Positions 21,729 through 33,557 of a stretch of 64,000 bases of DNA are shown here, piece by piece. Location of the stretch: assembly GCA_949130495.1 (NCBI GenBank), contig OX422216.1, positions 361,856,605-361,920,604 of the forward strand, read 5' to 3'. Origin of the DNA: Sambucus nigra (taxonomy: Eukaryota; Streptophyta; Magnoliopsida; Dipsacales; Adoxaceae). Every line of letters begins with the position of its first letter. Positions within the stretch are counted from its first letter, which is position 1. Position numbers and translations under genes: made by a program. The notes below the pieces were generated by a model. That model was not told the origin of the DNA and did not search any database. It was given only the letters and a program-made list of their open reading frames with translations.

Positions 21729-22008
21729 TAGGTCAGAATTGACCTCGGTCTTGGATCGTCACCTAAGTTAGGTCAGAATTGACCTCGGTCCTTGATCGTC
21801 ACCACTCTTGGGTCAGAATTGATCTCGGTCTTGGATCGTCACCTGAATTAGGTCAGAATTGACCTCGGTCCTCGGTCGTCACCACTCTCAGGTCATAATT
21901 GACCCCGGTCTTGGATCGTCACTCGAATTAGGTCAGAATTGATCTCGATCCTCAGTCATCACCACTCTTGGGTCAAAATTGACCCCGATCTTGGATCGTC
22001 ACCTGCGT
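21729..22008. repeat. 40-bp tandem repeat array, seven monomers
   Basis: GGTCA recurs exactly every 40 bp at 21731, 21771, 21811, 21851, 21891, 21931 and 21971. Each monomer has the dyad GGTCAGAATTGACC (or a close variant) and GGATCGTCACC. Monomers alternate between endings ACCTRA- and ACCACTC-, which gives an 80-bp higher-order period. The array stops at the junction with Tat element 2. Confidence 0.9.
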
Positions 22009-22326
22009 TTGTTGCTTGGATCTCTGCGGGAAAATCGGCATCCGTTGACCCGTCCCTCCCAATCTGTCGAGAAAGTTTGGCATATCCCCAAAGATTATAT
22101 GAATTAGTTGTGGAGGAAAGTAGTTAGCAAGATGTTGGCAGTGGAGACTGGACAAAGATGGTTTGCTTCATTTAACACCATGGAAGGGGGTGTTGTGGCC
22201 TTTTCGAAGATGGTTCAGGCTCATCGGTCCATGGAGTGTTTACGACACTCTATTCAGGCAGGGGAAACTTGGGGACTTCAGGATGTAGATGATGAGGGTG
22301 CAGGCTCCTCTCGTAGCTGTGGGTAG
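22003..22326 (+). pseudogene. C-terminal piece of the DUF7745-like antisense gene of Tat element 2
   Basis: It is antisense to Tat element 2, as its homologue is to Tat element 1. It matches the end of the 16989-18277 gene: VVSKMLA(V/I)ET, MVQAHRSMECLRHSIQAGET and a Gly/Ser tail before the stop at 22324. The N-terminal part is missing because the element is cut here. The surviving region is more readable than in Tat element 1, with a stop after YMN where Tat 1 has Trp. Confidence 0.65.
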
Positions 22327-22808
22327 GACTCTTGGAGAGTTTATTTGTGTGATAGATGTGGGGATTTTTATTTGGCTTTTATGGTAGTAGGGGGAAGGGA
22401 GTTATCCGTTCCGTTTTCTTATGTAATCTGTGCTGAATTTTCTTATTAATAAAATAAACAAGTTTCTGATCATCTAGTTGTGCCTTTCGATGAATTTTGT
22501 AATTTTGAATTATCTACACCGATCGCTAAGGCATACATAATCCTTTTGTTCAAGTATTCTTTAGAATGAACCGCCGTTCTCGGAGGTAAGAAAAGAAATG
22601 GTATTTTGTAAAAAAGAAAGGGGTCGCACTCATGTGAGGTGCATGAGCTGCCTACGTACCTCTGGGGTTTTTTAAAAATGTTTTTATCTGTTTGAAAATA
22701 ATTTTTTTGCAGAGGATCAGGCCCACGTAGTTCTGGGTAGAGGGAAATGAATATTTTTTTTAGAATAAAAGAGGGATGAGAAGAATTGTAGAGCGCTAAG
22801 ATTTCGGA
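22327..22808. other. Spacer between integrase and antisense gene, Tat element 2
   Basis: The inverted counterpart of 16511-16988, with the same blocks, including CTGCCTACGTACCTCTGGGG at about 22650. It is non-coding. Confidence 0.6.
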
Positions 22809-23960
22809 CTAGGGGTAGAATTTCTTGAGACGGTCCAGATTTACTGGACGAGCCATCTCTTCCCTATCTAGGTCAGTGAGTATGACGGAACCGTCGGATA
22901 ATATTTTCTTCACAATGTAGGGGCCGCTCCAATTGGGCTTGAATTTCCCTCTGGGGTCCCAGATGGGTTCTATTATCTATTTGAGGGCTAAATCCCCCTC
23001 CTGGACGCCGCGGTCCTTGACTCTCTTATTGATTGATCGCGCTATTCGGTGATGGTACCCCTGTATGTGGTAAAGAGGTTTTAATCTTCTTTCATCTAGG
23101 TGGGCTAGCTCATCAAGACGTCTTTGGCACCAGTCTTCTCCACTAACTTTGCTTTCGAGCATAACGCGTAGCGAGGGTATTTCCAGCTCCACAGGTAGGA
23201 CTGCTTCCATGCCGTAGACCAGGGAGTAGGGGTAGCCCCAGTAGAGGTTCGAATTGAGGTTCAGTAGCTTCAGAGGGCATACGGGATCCGGTCAGCCCAA
23301 TCCCTACAACTTTCAGTCATCTTGCTGATGATAGCATTATATTTTTTTATTGGCGGCTTCCACTGCACCATTTATCTGAGGTCGGTAGGGAGAAGATTTG
23401 TGTCTCTAAATCCCGTACTCGTTGACTACTTCTGTGACTTCTGCTTCGAAATAAAACCCATTATCTGATACCAGCTCATGCGGGACCCCATATCGGTAGA
23501 TGATATTCTTCTTGAGGAATTTGGCCACTTTCTTGGCGTTCAATAATGCGTATGACTCAGCTTCAACCCGTTTGGTGAAGTAATCAATGGCGAGTAGGAT
23601 GAACTCATGTTCGTTTGAAGCCTTTGGCGTAACCTTTCCTATGATGTCGACACCCCAGGTGGAGAACGTCCAGGGATAGGTCATGTCGTATAATTCTCGC
23701 GGAAGCAGCTATTAGAGATTGGAGAATTGTTGGCATTTGAGGCATCTTCGGACATAGGCAATACATTCTTGGGTCATGGTGGTACAGTAGTAGCCCTGTC
23801 GGATGATTTTCTTGGCAAGCATATGATCATTCATGTGGGGCCCTCATTCCTTGCTGTGGATTTTCTGCATTATCTTCTCAATCTTAGCCCCTGCGATGCA
23901 GTGTATATGAGTTCCATCAAAGTTCCTCTTGAGTAGGGCTTTATGACAGATGATGTACTG
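22809..23960 (-). pseudogene. Integrase of Tat element 2
   Basis: The catalytic core is in the frame 23684-23406 (GVDIIGKV, VSDNGFYF), followed by a damaged E region around 23350-23400. The C-terminal part at 23210-22977 (MEAVLPVELEIPSLRVML) leads to the GPY region and the same end, LKKFYP, with stop at 22809. The zinc-binding N-terminus lies at about 23690-23950 in fragments. It is at least as broken as Tat element 1 integrase, but at different sites. Here the Gly of SDNG is kept, where Tat element 1 has Ser. Confidence 0.75.
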
Positions 23961-24005
23961 GGCGGCCAGTCTTTGAAGAGTCGTTCGATCTTTGTTGTTG
24001 GAACC

Positions 24006-24700
24006 CTAGGGATACCTACCTTGTTTGAGGAGGCACCAGATATCATAGTACCAACAATCGGCTAGTTCGGGATCTTCGATGGAGACAAGTTCAATATGGT
24101 AGCAATGGGTTGGTTTGTCTTGCCTTTGAACTAGGAAGGGGGTCATTGTTATTCCCTCGAGCATGTCCACCATGGAGGCCAAGTTAGCGAGAGCATTGGA
24201 TAGGTTATTCTTTTCTCGAGGTAGGTAACAAAAGGTGACATCTCGGAATCTGGAGGCTAACTTTTCTAATTGGGCATGAAAGGGTTGGAGCTTTTCGTCC
24301 GTGACCTTCCACTTTCTGAGCACTTGACCGATGATAAGGGAAGAATCCCCGTAGACGTCAAGGTATTGAATACCTTTCTTGAGAGGAACTTTGAGGCCCA
24401 CTGTGCATACTTCGTATTCCTTCATGTTGTTGGTGCAAAGAAAATCCAATTTGATGGCGTTGGGAGTGTGGGAGTCATCTGGGGCGATCAGAAGTATCCC
24501 AATGCCATATCCCTTTTTGCTGGTAGCACCGTCAAAGAACATTTTCCATCGAAGGCGGTATTAAGTGGTGCAGAGGATATTTTCATCGGGGAATTCGGAG
24601 ATCTGTACATCTTCTTCTATGGGGTAATCAGCGAGGTAGTCAGAGATGGCTCTTCCTTTAACAGCTTTCTGTGTGACGTACACGATGTCGAACTCGGTTA
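24006..24700 (-). pseudogene. Second (archaeal-like) RNase H of Tat element 2
   Basis: The 178-residue frame starts MFFDGATSKKGYGIG and holds the Asp of FFDGA, the Glu of KEYEV, the Asp of YGDSS and LSNALANL. In that last motif the final active-site Asp is replaced by Asn, unlike LADPL in Tat element 1. The preceding tether (about 24550-24700) is interrupted. The + strand frame over this region is only a shadow. Confidence 0.75.
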
Positions 24701-24743
24701 GGAGCATCAACCATCAGGCCATTCGACTAGATAAGGTGAGTTT

Positions 24744-25790
24744 CTAAAGAAGGTATTTGATGGGGTCCATTCGGGATACAAGTTTGACGGGGAAGGCAAG
24801 CATGTAGTGTCGCAACTTTTGGGTGACCCAGATAAGTGCAACACACACCTTTTCCAAAGCAGTGTAGTTGACCTCGTACCCAAACAATTTACGATTGGCG
24901 TAAAATATGGCTCTTTTTTTACGTGAGTCCTCAAGGTATTGGGCTAGTAAAGCCCCAACGACAGTGTCGGTTATGGTTAGGGATAGGAGAAAAGGGAGAC
25001 CAGGCTGTGGTGGCAAGAGCACTGGAGGTTGGGTCAGGTATTGTTTGATTCGGTCAAAATCTTCTTAGCAGGCCTCGTTCCAAACCTTAGTTAAATCCTT
25101 TCGGAGGATCTTGAAGATCGGTTCACAGATGAAGGTTATCTAGCTGATGAACCGGCTGATATATTGTAATTTCCAAAGAAAACCTCAGCCTTCTTTCTCT
25201 GTTCGGGGTGGTGGAAACTCAAGTATGTCCTTCAGCTTTGCAGGATCATCTTCTATCCCCTTTTCGATGACCGTGAATCCCAAGAGTTTTCCCTTTGTAA
25301 CGCCGAAGACACACAACTATGGATTAAGTCACATCTGATACCGTCGCAGTCGTTTAAAGAACTTTCGGAGAGCGGGAACATGACCTTCTCTAGTTTTGGA
25401 CTTGATAATCATATCATCCACATAAACCTCGATCTCCTTGTGAATCAGATCGTGCAGGATGGTTGTGGCAACCCTTTAGTAGGTAGCCCCAGCATTTTTG
25501 AGACCGAATGGCATAACGGTGTAGCAAAAGGTTCCCCATGGGGTGATGAATACAGTTTTTTCTTGGTGGTCGGGGTGCATCTTGATTTGGTTGTATCCGG
25601 TAAACCCATCGACGAATGACTTAAGAGCATGACTGGCTATGTTATCCACGATCATGTCGATATTGGGTAGAGGATAATCATCCTTTGGAGAAGCTTTGTT
25701 TAAATCTCGGTAGTCTACACACATTGGAACCTTCCCTTATGATTTCGGCACAGGTACAATATTGGCAAGCCATGTGGGATATTTGATCAC
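24744..25790 (-). pseudogene. Reverse transcriptase and RNase H of Tat element 2
   Basis: RT starts at about 25724 with MCVDYRDLNKASPKDD. The first catalytic Asp is kept (SFVDGFTGYNQI). A stop follows GATY, and the palm motif YVDDMI lies downstream at about 25415-25430. RNase H is open at 25022-24744 (TDTVVGALLAQ, NYTALEKVCVALIWV). It keeps the Arg at LVSRMDP that is a stop in Tat element 1. Several stops separate the blocks. Confidence 0.8.
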
Positions 25791-25864
25791 ACGAATGAAT
25801 CCCACATTCAACTGTTTGACCACCTTTTCTTTGACCTTGAGCAACTATTCGGTGCGAAGTTTTC

Positions 25865-27170
25865 TCAATTTTTTTTAACCGACTTGTAATCTGGGAGAGT
25901 GGGGATCTCGTGCTGAGCTATTTTAGGATCAATGCCAAGCATATCATCATAGGACCATGTGAAGACATCCACGAACTCCTTCAGCAATTCTTCGAGTTGT
26001 GCACGCTCATGCTCGTCAAGGGTGGACCCTATCCTAATCTCGCACAGTTGGCTACTAAAACCGAGATTAATAACAACAGTCTCTTCTTCATTAACTTGAA
26101 CGCGATTATGTTTTTTATTATTAACCTTATTTATATCAGTTAAGAATTGTTCATTTGCAAAATCATCATCATCAAAAGTTTGATTAAAATTCAAACAGTT
26201 AATGTAAGGCACATCAAGATACTCAAAATCTTCGTTTATTTCATTGATAGGAAAAACAACGTTGAGAACCTTATCAAAAGAGGTCTCGATTACATTTGAG
26301 TAAGGATAGACAACAGAAGAAGAAATAGGGTAAACATTGGGGTTAGGGGAGATTTTAAGAGGTAGAACTGGTGTAGCACGCTAGTTGAGGAGAGGTGTAT
26401 CAACAACTTTAATCAGACGGGATGGATCCGTTGATGTCGTGCCTGAATGTACCATGCAGAGTGCCAACCCTAGTATCTATAAATTGAAGGAATCTTCTGA
26501 ATCACTTTCCTCAGTCTCTTTGGTATATTTGATGAGTGGTTGTACTCGATGTTGGAAACTTTCAGCCCATGGCTAGCTATCTTGGAAAAAGATCTCTATT
26601 CCAGGCTTTATCTTCTTATCTGTGTGGTCATACCATGGTTCTGGAAAATCGTAAAAGGGATAGTCCTCGCCTTCTTTCATGAATCGTCCATTTGAGGAGT
26701 ATCCTAGGATAGTTAGGATGCAGTCTAATCCTCTCTTTGGTCAAGACTGGTGGATAATTATGAGCTCTTGTTCTGATGGTTGATACCCCAAGACACAAGG
26801 AGGGAAAGCTTTCTTCAGTTTGATGGGCTCGAGTATACCTTGCTTCCTTTACCCTAGCCCCAGTCCGGGCATAAAGTGCATGTTTTTGAACATCTGAATA
26901 ACATTGACATTGCCATGAGGGTCATATTTTGGACAAACCCTTTCTTTGAAACCGTCCCCTGTCGGGAGGAGGAGTGGCTCAACCCGGAATCCTGACAGGA
27001 GCATATCATTTGACCCGTGATGTATCTCAAGAATTGGACTGTTTGTTCTTGCGCCCTCGACATTTTTATCGTCGCCCAAAATGGTGATGACTCACCCGTC
27101 GATGAAGAATTTCCAATTCTGATGGAGTAAGTAAGACACACCCTTAATATTATGGAGACAGGGTCGTCCA
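25865..27170 (-). pseudogene. Protease-RT linker of Tat element 2
   Basis: Fragments align with 12215-13489. They are GDDKNVEGARTNSPILEIHHG (27079-26849, read as a landmark only), the Asp-rich FDDDDFANEQFL segment and LDEHERAQLEELLKEFVDVFTW (26212-25865). Frameshifts and stops lie between them. This is a structural linker with no known enzymatic role. Confidence 0.7.
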
Positions 27171-27205
27171 AGCAACAGGTTGAAACAAGTTGGGATGTCT
27201 ATGAC

Positions 27206-27625
27206 TTAGAATTCAACGACAAGGTTTATAGGGCCAACCCCTATTACAAGCTTTATGGATCCCATCACCTCATAATGGGTATTATCGTAGGCATATACAA
27301 TGGCGAAAGTTGGAGCGTGGTCGATTTCTTTCAGGCCTAAACACTTGAAGGTTCTCAGAGGACAAACATTCAAGGCGGATCCGTTATCGACATGGGAGAG
27401 TGGCATGTACTTCCCCATAACTTCGACGGAGATGTTGAGTGCATGATTATGATTTGGACCAATTCTGGGGATTTCTTCTTCAGAAAATGATAGAATTCGG
27501 GTAGAGGTAAGAGACCCGACCAGATTTATCGCTTCTTCTGTTGTGGTAGAAGGAGGAACTATGGGTCCAGTGAGTAGCTTGATTAAAGCATTTTTGTTCA
27601 GCTGAGACGACATAAGAGTCCCCAT
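27206..27625 (-). pseudogene. Aspartic protease of Tat element 2
   Basis: A 139-residue frame covers the protease core. The catalytic motif is intact as HVDNGSALNVCP, in contrast to DNEFG in Tat element 1. It is followed by RTFKCLGLKE and MGSIKLVIGVGPINLVVEF. It is cut at both ends by stops. The upstream gag-protease linker (27630-28280) is present once only and is frameshifted. Confidence 0.75.
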
Positions 27626-28282
27626 AGAGTGATGTTAGCTTGAGTTTTCTTCAGTTGATCAAGGATCTTGCTCTCCTCAATGGTCATCTCTGGCATAGGA
27701 AGGTTTTCAACGCCCCTCCCCTAGTCATTTTCTAGTAGTGAGCTTGGAACCTGGTAATGTCTCCCTGATCTGGTCATGTGATTTATAAAAGAAGGAAAGA
27801 ACATGAATCCTGTTTTCTCGTCAATCTCAGGTTGTTCTGCCACCCCATTTATTTTTCCGAGGAGCTCTTCAAATGATATCATCCCACATATGTCGGCTAC
27901 TGGGCCAGCTATTCCTGAAGCCTTTTCTTCGCTCGAATCTTTGAACTCTTCCCTCTATCTGGTGGCAATAATTTTGTCTTTCCATGTAAAGTCAATGCAT
28001 TCCACAACTTCAACGGCTTCTTCATACAGGTCCTCCCATTATGTGGGAATATGTGTGGTTGAAGGAACAAGCGCCCTTGTATCTTTAAAGCGTCAAGTAA
28101 CTCGGGGATACTTCAAATGATGTTGGTTTTCCCGAATAATTCTGCCATAATTTGGGCAACATCATCTAGGCTGACCTCGTCGGTTGGTACCACCCAATTG
28201 CCTGAATCTCGGGCCCATTTTTGTGCTTCCAAGAACAGTGTGCTGAACTTATGACAATCGATGATCATCTGTGAGGCAAATT

Positions 28283-29847
28283 TCAGCTCAAACTCTCGAG
28301 GAGTTGGTTTAACACCTCTGATAATTCCATACCTCCTTTTTTAGAACGGGTACAAACAACGATGCATGCTCTGGTAAGGAGTGACAGTGCCTGATCAGCG
28401 AGGATAGTAGGGTGTAGGAGGAAATATGGGCAAGTTTGAAGAGGTTTAGGAGAGTATATGGGTGTGATTTGAGTTGAGGGGTCGAAATCCGGGTTTTCTT
28501 CTAAGAAGATGGCATTGGCATGATTTGGGAGTGGGTTGTGAGTAGTGTTTGGCTTAGGATTGGATGGTGGGGAGATGGTACCCCGATCAATGAGATCTTG
28601 GATTATGTTCCGAAAGTGAAAGCATTGGTCGGTGGTATGGCCGACAGCTTGGTGAAAGGCGCAATGAGCACTGGTCTTGAAATTTCTTGGGAGTGTATTT
28701 GGAAACGGACGTGGATCCAAGGGTTTGATGAGGTTTCGGCTTAACAGGGCTTGGTAAACTTTAGAGAGGGGAGCATGGATCTCATTGTATTCCCTTCGGA
28801 TGGGGGCAGGGCGGCTTTCTGGTGCCCATGATGTGGTTGGTTGAGAGATGTTGTTGATGGTTGAGACTGTAGAACTAGCAGGCTTGTCATACTTTCTAGG
28901 GGTAAACTGTCCGAACACCTTCCTCGGTTCAACCTCTGTTTTAACAAGGCTTTCCTCGATTTCCACTCCAACATCTCTGAGAGCTCGGAAGTGGGGATAG
29001 TATTGTCCTCCCATCATCGCTCGAACATGGGGCAATAAATTCTTCTTCACTATATTGACCTGTTCTTCCTCGGATGGTCGATTGCCTGCTCCCTCCATCG
29101 GGTTATGAAGCTACTGACTGATTCGCCTAGATTCTATTTCAGCAGCTCTAAATCACGTCGGGTGACCACAAGCTCTTTGTTGTATTTATATTGCAACATG
29201 AATTATCGGGCTACATCCTCCCAGCTATGGATTCTGGATTCCTCAAGGGATAAAAACCATCGGAGGGCACTATACTTCAAAGTTTGCTGAAACAATTGGG
29301 CCATCACTTCTTCAGAAGCCTGTAGTAGAGTCATGGAACGATGATAACTTCAAAGATGAACAATTGGGGGTCCACTCCTTCTGAATTTCTCGATATTCGT
29401 CATCTTGAACTTCTCGAGCAATCTCGCTTTAGGATAAGGAGACATGTGGGTGTAGTCCATGTAATTCCCAGAGATGCTGACTTGGTCAAACTTCTTGGTG
29501 AGCATCTTGAGATCCTCTTTCACTTTATTCAACTCCTCCTCCTTTGGATCAGCAACCATAGGCAGGTTAGCCACAGACTGGGCAATGTTTGGCATTGGAA
29601 GTTGGGCAGGCGGCGGCCCATTGATAGAAGGGGCACACGGAGCATGCTGATATTCTTCGAGAACCCAGATAGTCTCGGGTGGACCCATAGCACAAGGGAA
29701 TAGGGCCTAGGGCTCTTGAGGAATTGGAACGTGGTTTCGTTACATTTCTCGGACCTTATTTTGGAGGTTGTCAATCTTGGACACAAGCTGAGCTAGGACT
29801 GTCGTCAGATCCGGCTGTATGACTGGTGCTTGATATGTATTCTCCAT
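28283..29847 (-). pseudogene. gag: gag of Tat element 2, disrupted
   Basis: It starts at ATG 29847 (MENTYQAPVIQPDL), matching ATG 7952 of Tat element 1. It reads through the N-terminal region with stops near VREM and QEP. The core follows at 29690-29100, and a long open C-terminal frame at 29098-28283. That frame retains RAMMGGQYYPHFRALRD, where Tat element 1 has two stops, and the knuckle CAFHQAVGHTTDQC. A short deletion removes residues before NRPSEEEQ. It is complementary evidence for where Tat element 1 has decayed. Confidence 0.8.
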
Positions 29848-31108
29848 GGAAAGTGAATGGATTTCGGACTCGGAAGAAGTAGTAGAGGAACAGATGAAAC
29901 TCCGAGGTGATTTGACTGATGACCGAAGCCAATAGGGAGCCAGGCCAAGGACTTGCAATCGACCTAAGAAGGCGTAGGATGAGATTTATTTTTGAGAAAA
30001 AATAGGAAGAACTATTTTTGGATTTTTGATAAAGAAAGGAGAAATGTTTTTGGATTTTTGATAAAGAAGGGAAAAATGTTTTTGGATTTTTGATAAGGAA
30101 GGGGAAAAAAGCTTTTGGGAGATGGAACTGAGCATGATTATTATGATTATTATGTTCTCACTTGTATTTAATTCTCCTAAATGCAATGTCGGATGGAACC
30201 CAAGCCTGGAAAAGTGGGGTTTTAATATATGCAAAGCTATGGCTGGACTTGTAAACAGGCTCACGGACAGGGTCCCATTTTAAAAATGCGCGAAAATTCG
30301 GGTGACAGATCGACCCGGAATTTCGGTAGAGTTTCGGGTTGAAACCGACAATCTAAAGTGCGTGTCCTAGGTTTGACACCTATATGTGGGTATGCAGTTA
30401 GTTGGGTGAATTGGCATGGGTTCCCCCCTTTGGCGTGACTTCCACGATATACGTCTTTCTCTTGTGGGCAATCGGTACGTGTGGACAAGCCATTTGATAT
30501 ACCTGAGTGTACGTGAATTTCCTCACTATATACCTCGTGGAGACGGTACTTGTGAGAGAGAATTCGATATACTTGGCGTACGTGAACGAATTCCCTGTGA
30601 TATACCACCCGTCATGACTTCGGTCAAGCGGTACGATGCGGGGGAACCGTTCGATATACGTCAAAGGTACTTGGCCAATGGAAGGTGAGAGTCATATCAC
30701 TTAGGCTAGCTGCGACCTGCCTAACCAGTGCCCATCACGAAGTGACCCTCCAGTTACTGGGTAAAATTTGGTCAATAACAATGCTCTTTGGTGATGTTGT
30801 GTGAATCATGTATGATTCTCTTAGTAGTATCTTATGATGAGAATGCCTTTCTTGATTATGCCAAATAGGGAGCAAAGTACAAGTACCCAAGGTACACCAA
30901 GTATAAATAGGTGATGCGTGCAACATGTGGATATATATGATCCTAGGTGCACGTTGTTTGAAGTGTACATGGAGAAATTTCTACAAGTGTGTGAATATAA
31001 GCATAAGTATGAGATACACATGGAAAAAGGGGATTATGCAGATATGGAGGGAAACATAAACAAATATAACATCCATGCAAATAAAGTCAAGCCCTCAAAA
31101 TACACATA
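29848..31108 (-). other. Untranslated leader of Tat element 2
   Basis: Homologous to 6704-7951. It includes the 33-bp repeats (about 29995-30110) and six GATATAC motifs (about 30445-30662). No intact ORF is seen. Confidence 0.6.
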
Positions 31109-31126
31109 TCCCCAGCAGAGTCGCCA
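31109..31126 (-). other. Primer-binding site of Tat element 2
   Basis: On the minus strand it reads TGGCGACTCTGCTGGGGA, identical over this length to the site at 6685. It starts one base after the LTR end. Confidence 0.7.
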
Positions 31127-32320
31127 CTGTGTCCATCCTCGATCCTCGCCGAGCTGGGGCGGGTGCTCGAAGGGGAGAGGATCCCTCGGATCCCGCGCAT
31201 CCCTCTCGAGAGCGCTTCGGTCGGTCGCGTTTGAGATGAGGTGTAAAAATGTAGAGAGATTCAGCATCGCCAGTCTATTTTACTCAAAACAGACAAAAGA
31301 AAAAGGGGAATCCATCCCAAAGGATGGCATCCAAAGACATACTGGTGCATGCGAAACCAAGATGATTCGAGAAGGGTTCGGAGGCTTAATTACGAAATGG
31401 GAAGGTGTTAGGCACCCATTCCTCCCTTTCGGTCTCTCATGGATATTTGCTATTTTCCTTTATATTTCCCCCCGTGATATGTGTGCATGTGTATATATAT
31501 AATGGAGGTAGGAATCCTCGACTTGTAACATGGAAAAGATAAAGCGAGTCATCCGTAAGAAGATATAAGAATAATATTAGAAGAATAAGATTTACTCAAT
31601 TACCCCTACGTTGGTCGTTATAATGGAACGATAACGCATATGGAGTAATACGTTACAAGTATATAGAATATAAGAAAATTATCTTTAGAGAAGATAGGAA
31701 AATAAGAGAAAAAGTGAAAAAAGGGGATCGAGTCTCGGGTTTTACCCCGAGACGCCTACGTAGCCTATAAAGGCATCAAAGTCCACGTAGTTCGCATACA
31801 AAATGAGGGGTGGGGTTTATCCCATAAATCCAAATGGAGTATCTCTTATTTGTGAGTGTGTGTGTGTGTGTGTAGAAAAAGTGTTTTAGTGGTGAGAAAA
31901 GTATGAGAATCCCATATTTGGAATTTATGAGTAAAACCTCTTTTTCTTGTTTTTTGGGTTTTTATTTATATGAAAATGAGAGATGTGCAATAATACTAAA
32001 TAAAAAAGTATATTAGGATGTGTGAGAAGTAATGAAAACAAGTTATTGCGAATTTAAGAGAATTTAAGAGAAAGTTGAGAAAGTTGGACCTTCTTGAAGA
32101 TTTTGAGCTTGATCTTGAATGTGGGAGGGAACCTCTTGCACTTGGATGATGATGGAGAGTGTCTAATTCACCAAGTTTGATGAAAAGGATGATGAAAAGT
32201 GGAAGTAAAAAAAGGGATTTGGAAGTTGAAATCACGTTTCCTTCGAGAGAGGTTTCTGGGATTCGCTGAGAGTGATTTTTATCAGATTTGGGATCCCCTT
32301 GCAAATGAGGTGAAGGCCTC

Positions 32321-32330
32321 CTTTTATAGG
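32321..32330 (-). promoter_or_regulatory. TATA box of Tat element 2 LTR
   Basis: On the minus strand it reads CCTATAAAAG, about 35 bp downstream of the palindrome, the same layout as 185-257. Confidence 0.65.
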
Positions 32331-32362
32331 CCCAGGTAACTACCGATCGTCATAGACCTGTT

Positions 32363-32392
32363 CCTGCCTATCGGCAGGTGCCGATAGGCAGG
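32363..32392. repeat. Perfect inverted repeat in Tat element 2 LTR
   Basis: 14-bp arms (CCTGCCTATCGGCA) with a two-base loop, the same arms as at 185-214. It has stayed perfect in two LTRs that otherwise differ at many positions. Confidence 0.85.
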
Positions 32393-33197
32393 GTCTGGAA
32401 CCTGCTATTTCGTAGTGCACTTCAGGCTTTTTTGGAAAATTGGCTGCCGAGGGAAAACCGTTGGTCAGAATCACGTACGGGAATACCGTTGGAAAGGCAA
32501 TTCAGAGAACTTTGAAAGTCCTTTGCACCGCTCCCGGGTTCGGGAGTTGACTTTGGGTCAAATATGGCTCGGAAGAGTTTGTCAGTCCATTGGACGCGTA
32601 ATCGCTCGGACGCAAACGGATCGTTCGTCCGCATGGTAAGTCCAAATCATGCACAGGGCGGACCGTTGGAAATTTTAATAGATGTACTTCGACATTCCAA
32701 AGAGTTTGACCCGATTTGGGGAGTTGACTTTGGTCAACCGGGCCCCGAAAGTGTTCATTTATCTCTTGGAGTCAAACGGGTCATTCTTCCGCATGGTAAG
32801 TCAGAATTGCGCACGGGACGGATCGTTGGAAAGGGTATTCACTGCCCTTCGAAGATTCATTTAGTCTTGATCAAGATGAAGAGTTGACTTAGGTAAAAAA
32901 GATCCCAAGAGTGACCGGTGGCCTCTAGGTCAAGTTTTGGTCGCAAATGGATCGCTCGTCCGTATGGTAAGTCGAAATTTCACACGGGACGGACCGTTGA
33001 AGAGGGTATTCAGTTCCCTTCGAAGATTTATTCAGTCTCAATCGAGATGAAGAGTTTAACTTTTTGGTCAAACTGAGTCGAGGAGTGCCTAATGGCTTTT
33101 AGGTCAGTACTCGGGACATGACCTAGGCTTGTAGTGATGAAGGGAGGTACTAGGGACCTAAGGAGAGTTTGGGGGGTAACGAAATAGGGTGTCTACA

Positions 33198-33557
33198 ATA
33201 TTCGGATTTACATATTATTTGATTATATTTGTTTCAAATTGGTATCACATAATTTCTCACATGTTTCAAATGATATGTTCTTATTAGAAATATAAATTGG
33301 TATCATTTGTTCCTCCATACGTCACTGGGTATCTATTTGTCTGCTTCATGTGTGTAGGTATGCTTTCAGCGATTCGAGATTTCAAGTATACATTACATTC
33401 AGACAGTTCATGCTTACCGATGCTACATATTCTAGTCTGTGTCCTGTATCTTTGATTTTGGGTTTATGGGATGGGATTTAGGCATCATACGGCTTGACGT
33501 CCCGGTTAGGAATTTCACTGGTTTAGTTTTGTCCCGGAATAGTCAAAGGGGGAGATT
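33198..33557 (+). mobile_element. 3' non-coding end of a copia-type element
   Basis: No ORF. The segment ends in GTCAAAGGGGGAGATT, a typical copia (SIRE/Maximus-like) polypurine tract, directly before an LTR start TGTAAGGAC. Its left side is cut by the LTR of Tat element 2. Confidence 0.55.

Larger units (their letters stand above)
4597..22002 (+). mobile_element. Tat element 1: Tat/Ogre-type Ty3/gypsy retrotransposon, 3' LTR missing
   Basis: In order it contains a 5' LTR of 2,087 bp, a tRNA-Arg-like PBS, a leader of about 1.2 kb, gag, protease, RT, RNase H, a second (archaeal-like) RNase H, integrase, two antisense genes, and tandem repeats. Dual RNase H domains and antisense ORFs between pol and the 3' LTR are established traits of the Tat lineage. 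All ORFs carry stops or frameshifts. No 3' LTR follows the repeats. The sequence instead joins the inverted Tat element 2 at about 22003. A foldback element and a flanking duplication lie between gag and protease. Confidence 0.85.
22003..33197 (-). mobile_element. Tat element 2: Tat/Ogre-type retrotransposon, minus strand, 3' end missing
   Basis: A second, separate copy of the family. The 5' LTR is at 31128-33197, the PBS at 31109-31126, and gag, protease, RT, dual RNase H and integrase follow leftward. The proteins differ from Tat element 1 at roughly one residue in six, so the pair is not a recent inverted duplication. It is cut at about 22003 inside its DUF7745-like gene and lacks the PMD gene and the 3' LTR. 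The five bases right of the LTR are ATATT. Confidence 0.85.
31128..33197 (-). repeat. 5' LTR of Tat element 2 (2,070 bp)
   Basis: On the minus strand it starts TGTAGACACC (33197) and ends in CA (31128). U3 carries inverted W-box pairs at 32724-32737 and 32547-32561, plus decayed copies. It also has the perfect 30-bp palindrome (32363-32392), a TATA box (32321-32330) and a short CA tract at about 31855-31873. Confidence 0.85.

Noticed and set aside
21729..22008. Possible CRISPR-like array
   Set aside because: The 40-bp units are contiguous tandem repeats without unique spacers, in plant DNA.
24270..24701. 143-residue + strand frame
   Set aside because: It lies exactly opposite the second RNase H of Tat element 2. 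It is a shadow frame of a conserved domain. The mirror frame at 14615-15049 is the same effect.
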